From Mucilaginibacter sp. CSA2-8R (GTDB lineage: Bacteria; Bacteroidota; Bacteroidia; Sphingobacteriales; Sphingobacteriaceae): DNA of 64,000 nucleotides. Below the pieces are notes generated by a model that worked only from the letters and a program-made list of their open reading frames with translations, was not told where the DNA came from and ran no database searches. Positions 57,453 through 64,000 of this stretch are shown here, piece after piece. A program made the translations under genes and the position numbers. The stretch is taken from contig NZ_CP152389.1 in NCBI RefSeq assembly GCF_038806765.1, positions 3,968,001 through 4,032,000 of the forward strand, read 5' to 3'. Position 1 is the stretch's first letter. The number at the start of each line of letters is the position of its first letter.

Positions 57453-57503
57453 AAAACAACAAAAATCCTGCAAACTAAATATTTGCAAGCTTTTTGTTGT
57501 TTT
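57453..57503. terminator. large bidirectional hairpin
   Basis: A 13-bp perfect outer stem (AAAACAACAAAAA at 57453-57465, exact complement at 57491-57503) encloses an inner 6-bp stem (TGCAAA at 57469-57474, TTTGCA at 57482-57487). A/T-rich arms make it able to act in either direction. It lies 250 nt downstream of the MFS gene and probably ends the minus-strand mannan operon; on the plus strand it would have terminated a gene whose remnant is the adjacent tRNA-like piece. Confidence 0.7.
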
Positions 57504-57752
57504 AACCTTAATGTCACCAGATGCTAATTATTCTTACAAAAGTTAGCATCTGTGAGCAGCTTAAAGTAAGCAATGCCCCTCAACAAGCCACTTATAAGGT
57601 GTGGTATCACAGGTACTCGACGCATCAGACAATTTGCTTCCAAGTAGCAAAACTGACACATTGATTAATCAGGTGTCACACCAACCTAACGTACAACTGC
57701 TCTGCTATCCAAAGAAACGGCCTGATTACTGCAGCGACTTTTACGGCACAAG

Positions 57753-59156
57753 TCAATGAATAGGGACATGCGTATCTGCACTTTGCTGCTCATTTGCGTT
57801 CAGTCCTTTAGCCTTCCAATAATTTTCGATATGCTCAAGCGACTGCCCCTTGGTTTCAGGCAGCAGTTTATAAACCACAATGAATGCTACGATACAGAAA
57901 AAGGCAAAAAACCAGAACGTTCCGGCACTGCCAAAATCTTTAAGCAATATGGGAGTCAACTGCCCTACAATAGTATCAGCTATCCACATGGTCATGATGC
58001 TAATAGCTAAGGCCCTACCACGAATTGCATTTGGAAATATTTCTGAAGCGATCACAAACTTAAGCGGGCCTATAGAGAATGCAAAAAAAGCTAAAAATGC
58101 CAGCACGCAAACTAATAGCCATACACTGGTTGTTTGTCCGGCATAGAAACAATAGCCGGTTGCTGTTAGGGTGATGGCTGCGCCTGCTGTGCCATACAGG
58201 TATAAAGGCCTGCGTCCCCAGCTATCCACTTTCCAAATGGCAAATAAGGTAAATAACATGTTAGCAGCACCAAAAATGATCTGGCTGATTAACGAGTTAC
58301 TTAAAGACACACCGGCACTGCTTAGTATACTTGGCCCGTAATAAACAATGGCGTTGATACCACTAAACTGAGAGAATAGAGGTAATAATATACCAATCAG
58401 TAAAGCTTTCCGCATACCCGGTGCAAACAACTCTTTATACGAGCCCTGCGAGGTTGTTTCATTTGAGGCAACTTCCACCTGGTTTTCTTCGTGTCCGTTA
58501 ATGGCGTTCAGTATTTGTTGTGCCTCCTGGTTCCGGCCTTTTTGCATCAGCCAGCGCGGGCTTTCGGGCACGGTAAACAAACCACTCAAAAACGCAACAG
58601 CTGGTATAGCTCCTAAGCCAAGCATTGCCCGCCATATTTCTTTAATAAGCATAATTTGAGAAACAGATGAAGCTGCAAAGCTTACCAACAGAGCATTGGT
58701 TAAATAGGCTATTAAAATGCCCAATGTAATAGCCAACTGGTAATAGGTAACTAACCGACCACGGATGTTGGCAGGAGCAATTTCGGAAATGTATAAAGGC
58801 ACCACATTACTGGCAATGCCAATACCAATACCTCCTATTAATCGTGATACGACAATCAAAGACAGCGTTGGCATTAAAGCACACCCTATAGCGGATATCA
58901 AAAACAAAGTTGCGGAAAGTAACATAGGTTTACGACGACCTAAACGGTCACTCAACTCTCCGGATAGTGCAACGCCTAAAATACAGCCTATCAGCGCCGA
59001 TGATACAAACCAACCTTCCTGAACTGCCGTTAGGCTGAATTGGTTTTTAACTAAAGGCAATACTCCGGAGATAACGGCCATATCAAAACCAAATAAAAAG
59101 CCGCCAAGTGAAGCAACGATGGTTATAGCGGTTAAGCTGATACGTTTATTTTTCAT
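57753..59156 (-). CDS. Sugar-porter-family MFS transporter
   Basis: Inner-membrane sugar:proton symporter of 467 residues with twelve helices. All sugar-porter signatures are visible: DRLGRRKPM after helix 2, the VPLYISEIAP segment, PESPRWLM, VDSWGRRPLYLYG, and LPETKGQSLEHIE at the C-terminus. It is 33 nt downstream of a GH76 gene and probably imports mannose or another hexose released by the GH92 and GH76 enzymes. Confidence 0.95.
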   Translation of the reverse strand: MKNKRISLTAITIVASLGGFLFGFDMAVISGVLPLVKNQFSLTAVQEGWFVSSALIGCILGVALSGELSDRLGRRKPMLLSATLFLISAIGCALMPTLSLIVVSRLIGGIGIGIASNVVPLYISEIAPANIRGRLVTYYQLAITLGILIAYLTNALLVSFAASSVSQIMLIKEIWRAMLGLGAIPAVAFLSGLFTVPESPRWLMQKGRNQEAQQILNAINGHEENQVEVASNETTSQGSYKELFAPGMRKALLIGILLPLFSQFSGINAIVYYGPSILSSAGVSLSNSLISQIIFGAANMLFTLFAIWKVDSWGRRPLYLYGTAGAAITLTATGYCFYAGQTTSVWLLVCVLAFLAFFAFSIGPLKFVIASEIFPNAIRGRALAISIMTMWIADTIVGQLTPILLKDFGSAGTFWFFAFFCIVAFIVVYKLLPETKGQSLEHIENYWKAKGLNANEQQSADTHVPIH

Positions 59157-59189
59157 TATGATCTATAATAACTCTTAATCAATTAAAAC

Positions 59190-60386
59190 TTACTTTTTCG
59201 ACTTTAGCAAGCTAAGTCTTGCGTATAATTCAGCAATACAAGCTTCATCAAGCAGCCATTTAGGTTTCTTGATTCCTTGTGCATCAGGCAACCAGGTATG
59301 CGTAATAAAGCCATATTGATCGCGAGAATGGCCCCAGGCATAGTTCAAAGCTTTTTCGATAGCACTCAGATAGGTGTAGTTACCGTCAACCCCGTAAAGG
59401 GCAGCATACCCCCTAAACAGTACCGTTACAAACCAGGGCAAATCAATGGCAATAGGTAAGTTAGGATTACGTGATGCGGCTGTAAAATGCTGGAAGCTGT
59501 CCGCTGCCAACTGCTTGCCTTGGGCCAGATACATTTGATCACCGGTGAACTGGTAAAGCAAAACCGCAGCCTCGATCAATGAGCCGGTATTATAGGTCCA
59601 GTAAACATGATTGATTTGATTGCTGTTGGTTTTAATGTCATTAGCGATGACACCATTGCTATCCCTGAGCGTTTTGTACATCCATTCGTAATAGCGCTTT
59701 CCAGCATCCAGATACCATTTTTCTTTGCAGCCCTGGTAGATTTTTAAGGCCGTTAAAGTGGCCATGCCGTTGGTGCAGGCCGGTTTTTGATCCTTGTGGC
59801 CTTCCAACCATACTACTCCGCCGCCGGCATCGTTATTCCAGCCGCTTTCAATAAACCTAAAAACCTGTTTCGCACGTTTAAGATATTCCGGGTTGCGGGT
59901 ATTGAAATATGATTCCATATAATCAATTCCGACCAGACCGTTATCATCATAATAGCGGTCTGCCTTTTCAAATCGTACGGGGTAGGCCTGGTAACCGAAA
60001 GGCTGTCGTTTAGCGTCGCCGTATAATTCCACGCCTCTCACCAGCGTATCAAGGTAAACCCTGTATTTGTGGCGAAAGCTGTCTGAAACATGTATCAGCA
60101 CATTAGTAGCCGAAAACACACCCGAAAACGGCCATAAGAAACTTACCTGCTTCTCTGCAACTCCCCCCCCTTGCATATAACTTAATGAATCCTTTTTGTT
60201 GTCGGGATAATTTTCTTTAAATAAACCCACATAGGCAGGGACCCGATAATGCTGCCACACCAATTTATACATGGTTTCTGCACGCTGCAAGTAAGTTTTT
60301 GAATCCGGAGTCTGTGCCTGGACATTATTAAGCAGTGTAATTACACCGCTTAATAATGTTACCAGAACGAATTTTTTGTAATGCAT
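59190..60386 (-). CDS. GH76 alpha-1,6-mannanase, periplasmic type
   Basis: Glycoside hydrolase of 398 residues with a cleavable signal peptide ending near residue 25 (NNVQAQ) and no lipobox, so most likely periplasmic. The GH76 (alpha/alpha)6 barrel is recognised by the catalytic Asp pair D147-D148 in RYYDDNGLVGI, with WPFSGVFSATNVLI, AGGGVVWLEGHKDQKPACTN and TYNTGSLIEAAVLLY. The family cleaves alpha-1,6-mannan backbones endolytically. Gene spacing (10 nt to the GH76 upstream, 33 nt to the MFS gene) indicates one operon. Confidence 0.92.
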   Translation of the reverse strand: MHYKKFVLVTLLSGVITLLNNVQAQTPDSKTYLQRAETMYKLVWQHYRVPAYVGLFKENYPDNKKDSLSYMQGGGVAEKQVSFLWPFSGVFSATNVLIHVSDSFRHKYRVYLDTLVRGVELYGDAKRQPFGYQAYPVRFEKADRYYDDNGLVGIDYMESYFNTRNPEYLKRAKQVFRFIESGWNNDAGGGVVWLEGHKDQKPACTNGMATLTALKIYQGCKEKWYLDAGKRYYEWMYKTLRDSNGVIANDIKTNSNQINHVYWTYNTGSLIEAAVLLYQFTGDQMYLAQGKQLAADSFQHFTAASRNPNLPIAIDLPWFVTVLFRGYAALYGVDGNYTYLSAIEKALNYAWGHSRDQYGFITHTWLPDAQGIKKPKWLLDEACIAELYARLSLLKSKK

Positions 60387-60396
60387 AATTTGGCAA

Positions 60397-61626
60397 CTAA
60401 CGATAATCTGATAATAAGCTTTGTGTGCGTTGCATCCAGGCTTGGTCTACGCCTTCCATACGTGTTTCCATGTTGCTGCCATCCAGGTTACAAAAATGAT
60501 AGTACCCTTTATTGGTAGCATTGCGCAGTTTGGTATTCATGTAATCGATGTTTTGCTGCGCGTAATCCAGCCAGGCTGTGTTGTTGTCGCGCTGATAAAG
60601 CTTCACCATAGCTTGCGATGCCCATACACACCAAGCCGGGTTAATGCGGCCGTCTGCCGTGTTGAACAGGTAAACTTTATAAGTATTGTTCCATAAAGTG
60701 TTATTCATTGCAATGCCCAGGTTTTGTGCACGGGTCACAAAGCTATTATCACTCATCACTTCTGCGTAAAGTAAAAATGCTTCCACCATGATAGCGTTGT
60801 CGTAAGTAAACTTTTCGGTATGCTTTATTCCAAGGCCACTGCCATCAATTTTCCAAATGTATAATTCTGTAGCGCTGTCAAGCATCTGATTAGTCAGCCA
60901 GTTTTTAACCGACACTGCCCAGTCGCGATAAAAGGATTGCCCGGTAATTTGATACAACCTTAAAAAAAGCTGCAATGCCAGTCCATTGGTCTGCGTTGGT
61001 TTGCTTTCTTTGATGGTGTTCCACCAAAAACCGCCGCCATAAGTGTTGTCCCACTGTCCGCTATTCATCAGCCAGTTAGCACAGGCCTTGGCCGAGTTCA
61101 GATAGTTAGTTTTGGTAGTACCTGTAGTTACCTGATAGGCATCCAAATAAGTTACGCCTGATAATGCATTGTCATCCGTGTAAAGATCGCCGCCGGCGCC
61201 GCTACCATTAACGTTGGCCTGTGCAAAATAGCCGCCTGTTGAGCTGGTGCTATTCCACATGTTGCTCATCCAGGCATAAGTATTATTCATGTAAGGCAAG
61301 TAGTTATTGTCTCCACGCGCTACCATAGCAGCATCAGCATAAATCTGGCTTACGTTATACCACTCATAGGCAATACCTGTTTGTGTAGTATTATTTACCC
61401 GATAACTGTTGAAACCGGTGAGCAAGTTGCCATATACAAAATTATGTGTTTCCTGAGCTTTAAGCCAGTAAGCCGAGTTAGTGCTCATGGTTTTTAGCCG
61501 TACGGCAGCGGCCTGCTCATTTCCTGCCTCTGTAAGATTTGCTCCCTGTTCCTTTTTACACTGTGTCAAACTTCCGGCAATCACCACCATCAAAATGGCC
61601 CGGAAAGATTTCATAAAGCTTTTCAT
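60397..61626 (-). CDS. GH76 alpha-1,6-mannanase, lipoprotein type
   Basis: Glycoside hydrolase of 409 residues with a lipoprotein signal (SLTQC, cysteine at residue 23) followed by KKEQ, so probably anchored to the outer membrane and possibly surface-exposed. The catalytic Asp pair is D151-D152 in DLYTDDNALSG. Other GH76 segments are GGGFWWNTIKESKPTQTNG and FTYDNAIMVEAFLLYAE. Its relation to the second GH76 is distant, so they are not a recent duplication. A surface plus a periplasmic GH76 matches the described selfish yeast-mannan strategy of Bacteroides thetaiotaomicron. Confidence 0.92.
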   Translation of the reverse strand: MKSFMKSFRAILMVVIAGSLTQCKKEQGANLTEAGNEQAAAVRLKTMSTNSAYWLKAQETHNFVYGNLLTGFNSYRVNNTTQTGIAYEWYNVSQIYADAAMVARGDNNYLPYMNNTYAWMSNMWNSTSSTGGYFAQANVNGSGAGGDLYTDDNALSGVTYLDAYQVTTGTTKTNYLNSAKACANWLMNSGQWDNTYGGGFWWNTIKESKPTQTNGLALQLFLRLYQITGQSFYRDWAVSVKNWLTNQMLDSATELYIWKIDGSGLGIKHTEKFTYDNAIMVEAFLLYAEVMSDNSFVTRAQNLGIAMNNTLWNNTYKVYLFNTADGRINPAWCVWASQAMVKLYQRDNNTAWLDYAQQNIDYMNTKLRNATNKGYYHFCNLDGSNMETRMEGVDQAWMQRTQSLLSDYR

Positions 61627-61671
61627 TACATTATTGGTTTATAATTGGTGACAGATGTTGATAAAACAAAG

Positions 61672-64000
61672 CTATTGTACCGATGGCGGAGGATTGGTTA
61701 CTCCCCAGTTTTTGTTAGGCTGACTGCCCATAATAAAAACTAGCTTACCGCCTTGCCGCAATTGATCAAGGTACATCCAGCAATTTTTGATGGGCTGCCC
61801 GTTAAACGTCAGGCTTTGCACGTAAACATTTTGCTCCGTATTATTCTTGGCTTCAATGTGCAGTGTTTTACCATTGCCAAGTCGTAAAGTGGAACGGCTG
61901 AACAGCGGACTGCCAAACTGAACTATTGGCCGCAAATCGGTGAACCCTTTAACATCAAACAAACCCAGCGAAGCTAAAACATACCATGATCCCAATTGCC
62001 CCTGATCTTCATCCTGCCCATAACCATAGCCGTGTATAGGCTCGGTACCATAAAAGTTATTACAAATCTGGCGTATCCATTTTTGCGTTAACCAAGGCTT
62101 GCCCGAAAAGTTAAACAGCCAGCCTATATGTAAATTGGGTTGATTACCCTGATTATATAAGGCGTTGATTCCGGCAAAAGCATCAATGGTTTTACCACCG
62201 CCGAAATCATTTTTAGCAGACGCTTCAAATATGCCATCCAACCGGGCATTAAAGCTGGCGTCTCCTACGGCGCTGATTAATGCTTTCGGGTTTTGTGGCA
62301 CATAAAAAGTGTACTGCGTAGCATTACCTTCCTGAAATCCGCGCCATGCCTGCAACGGATCAAATTTGTCAATAAACTTCCCTTCGGCAGTTTTAGGCTG
62401 AATTAATTTATTGGCCGGATTAAACAGATGTTGCCAACCGTTAGCATACTTAATAAGCTGCTGGTAATCGCTAGTCTTGCCTAATGCTTTGGCCATTTGC
62501 GCTGCAGCAAAGGCACTAAAACTATACTCGAGTGTATGTGAGGCCGAAAAGTTAGACCCGGTAGAATCTGTAACGAAGTTACGCCCATCACCATCCAGAT
62601 GCGGAACATAGCCATACTGCAAAAATGCTTTGGTATCCATTTTTCCCGATCCGGTCAGTCTGTTTTTCCAGCCCAACTCGTTATTTTTAACAGCCTGGTA
62701 AGCTGCGGGTACATCATAATCGCGTATGCCTGCCTGATAGGCACCGGCAATAGCCAAGCCCACAAAATTGGTACCCACACCCGATACGTATTCGCTGTTG
62801 GCTATGCCGTCACCAAACCATCCTTTGTCTTTACACAACCTCAGCTGCGTAGTTACAAAACGCGCATACCACTCCGGGTATGATAGTGACCATAACTGCG
62901 TCAAATTCCAATAGCCTCCCCATATAGCATCGGTATTAATAAAACCGTACTTTTTCTCTTGAGCGTTAAGCTGGCCTGCCGTGCCTTGATGTTTAGGGTA
63001 GGCTCCGTTTACATCACTGGCCAGGCCACGGCCTAACAATGCGTGATACAAGCCGGTATAAAATTTCATTTTATTGGCCCTAACCTTCGTTTCTACCTGT
63101 AGCTTGCCAAGCTCTTGCCGCCAAGTATTTTGTGCCTGCCTGAGCGCAGCATCGAAATTTAGTCCACTTGCTTCAGCCACCAGGTTAGCTTTTGCATTAG
63201 CTATTGAGGTATAGCTTAAACCCACTTTAATTTCCAGTTTTTCGCCCGATTGAGTATTGTAATTTAGTGCTAAGCCCGCTCCTACTCCTGTTGCTGCTTT
63301 TTTACCGGGCATAGTACCTGCCTGTGTAAATGCAGTTATTGATAAGGGTGCCTTTGCCAATTGCCCATAAAAGTACATGGCTACCTTGCCTTGTGGGTCA
63401 TAGCTGGCTACATACTTAGGATAGGTAATCACATAGCCAGCAAAGTGGATAGCATCAATCATATGTATGTCGGCATCCGTTACTTCTCCGCTCTCGCCCT
63501 GCTTGCGTCCGATATCTAAAATCACATGTGCCTGGGTTGATTTAGGAAATGTATACCGATGAAATCCTACGCGTTTAGTGGCCGTCAGCTCTGCTGTAAT
63601 CTGGTAATCATCCAGCTTCACTTTATAATAGCCTGCTTGAGCCGTTTCATTTTTATGATCAAAAGACGATCGGTAGCCGCTACCTGGTTGCTCAAGTTCG
63701 CCGGGTACAGTTTTTAATGCACCGGTAGTAGGCATAAAGCTAACACCACCCACCTGCCACTCATGAAAGTGCACAAAGCCTTCAATAGATTTATGGCGCA
63801 CATCGTAACCAACAGCTTCCCAACCCTGAGGGTTTCCGTAATGCCCGTTGGTAGATGGCGCCAGTTTGGCCATGCCGCCCGGCACAGCGGCCGGTGTAAA
63901 GAAAAACCAGCGGCTATGGGCAGTACCAATGCCGGGGTCCACGTATTGCAAAACATCCTGCGCTTGTAAGCGGCCGGTAGTAAACAGCGTCAAAATGATT
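61672..64000 (-). CDS. GH92 alpha-mannosidase (5' end outside window)
   Basis: Exo-acting, calcium-dependent alpha-mannosidase family. The frame stays open to the right edge; the apparent TTG at 63993 lies inside a signal peptide (ILTLFTTGRLQAQ), so the true start is just beyond the window. About 776 residues are visible. GH92 landmarks are VDPGIGT, the central NTDAIWGGYWNLTQLWSL, EYSFSAFAAAQMAKALGK, FQEGNATQYTFYVPQNP, GNQPNLHIGWLFNFSGKPW and DEDQGQLGSWYVLASLGLFDV with the acidic catalytic region. The usual HLSGTG loop is replaced by HFHEWQVGGV, so the linkage specificity may differ from classical alpha-1,2-mannosidases. It lies 45 nt upstream of the lipoprotein GH76. Confidence 0.88.
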   Translation of the reverse strand, partial: IILTLFTTGRLQAQDVLQYVDPGIGTAHSRWFFFTPAAVPGGMAKLAPSTNGHYGNPQGWEAVGYDVRHKSIEGFVHFHEWQVGGVSFMPTTGALKTVPGELEQPGSGYRSSFDHKNETAQAGYYKVKLDDYQITAELTATKRVGFHRYTFPKSTQAHVILDIGRKQGESGEVTDADIHMIDAIHFAGYVITYPKYVASYDPQGKVAMYFYGQLAKAPLSITAFTQAGTMPGKKAATGVGAGLALNYNTQSGEKLEIKVGLSYTSIANAKANLVAEASGLNFDAALRQAQNTWRQELGKLQVETKVRANKMKFYTGLYHALLGRGLASDVNGAYPKHQGTAGQLNAQEKKYGFINTDAIWGGYWNLTQLWSLSYPEWYARFVTTQLRLCKDKGWFGDGIANSEYVSGVGTNFVGLAIAGAYQAGIRDYDVPAAYQAVKNNELGWKNRLTGSGKMDTKAFLQYGYVPHLDGDGRNFVTDSTGSNFSASHTLEYSFSAFAAAQMAKALGKTSDYQQLIKYANGWQHLFNPANKLIQPKTAEGKFIDKFDPLQAWRGFQEGNATQYTFYVPQNPKALISAVGDASFNARLDGIFEASAKNDFGGGKTIDAFAGINALYNQGNQPNLHIGWLFNFSGKPWLTQKWIRQICNNFYGTEPIHGYGYGQDEDQGQLGSWYVLASLGLFDVKGFTDLRPIVQFGSPLFSRSTLRLGNGKTLHIEAKNNTEQNVYVQSLTFNGQPIKNCWMYLDQLRQGGKLVFIMGSQPNKNWGVTNPPPSVQ

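Larger units (their letters stand above)
56524..57752. other. long A/T-rich intergenic region
   Basis: About 1.2 kb between the SusC start and the end of the MFS gene, both on the minus strand. The right part holds the hairpin at 57453-57503 and a tRNA-like scrap at about 57409-57442. The left part presumably contains the SusC promoter, but I found no clear -33/-7 match. No credible ORF is present. Confidence 0.5.

Noticed and set aside
1..64000. CRISPR array, transposon or prophage
   Set aside because: No regularly spaced repeats, transposase, integrase or phage structural genes were seen on either strand.

Overview
The window looks like a chromosomal segment from a free-living Bacteroidota, most likely a Sphingobacteriales soil or plant-associated genus of the Mucilaginibacter/Pedobacter type. 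The basis is three SusC/SusD pairs, two ECF-sigma/FecR pairs, many Cys-Lys-Lys lipoprotein N-termini, moderate G+C and weak Shine-Dalgarno signals. The genus is an inference. I see no transposase, integrase, CRISPR array, rRNA or intact tRNA.

Layout. (1) 1-8093, minus: ECF sigma, FecR anti-sigma, STN-type SusC, SusD and a TlpA-like thioredoxin cut by the left edge. This is a signal-responsive uptake locus with no degradative enzyme, so its substrate cannot be read. (2) 8317-12213: a split DsbD and a cysteine-synthase-type enzyme on minus, with a divergent Lrp/AsnC regulator. (3) 12611-16341: a DMT exporter, a heavily decayed LysR/MetR-like regulator pseudogene, and an SDR plus AraC pair. (4) 17016-35403, plus: a large same-strand array of ECF sigma, FecR, STN-type SusC, SusD, GH89 alpha-N-acetylglucosaminidase, GH172/DUF2961, glycerophosphodiester phosphodiesterase, GlpD, GlpK, GlpF, GH125 alpha-mannosidase and GlpT. 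It joins glycan uptake to a complete glycerol/glycerol-3-phosphate route. (5) 35404-37276: a uvrA fragment and an isolated DUF5694 gene with different base composition. (6) 37886-56523, minus: a long array of STN-less SusC, SusD, a DUF4397 lipoprotein, S9 peptidase, serine hydrolases, DUF1611 (DgcN-like), an enolase-superfamily dipeptide epimerase/DgcA-like enzyme, an amino-acid permease, a trans-sulfuration enzyme, a GH3_C/beta-lactamase fusion and NamZ-like GH171. This reads as a peptidoglycan or muropeptide utilisation locus. (7) 57753-64000, minus: a sugar-porter MFS, two GH76 alpha-mannanases and a GH92 alpha-mannosidase cut by the right edge, forming an alpha-mannan locus.

Taken together, regions 4, 6 and 7 carry enzymes for alpha-GlcNAc/glycerol-phosphate polymers, peptidoglycan and alpha-mannan. 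My main hypothesis is a microbial cell-wall (necromass) scavenging island. The most unusual part is region 4, a SusCD locus apparently dedicated to a glycerophosphate-containing glycan. Candidates are Gram-positive (lipo)teichoic acid, an actinobacterial lipoglycan, or the GPI-linked core of fungal mannoproteins. The enzyme families are recognised with good confidence; the substrates are inference.
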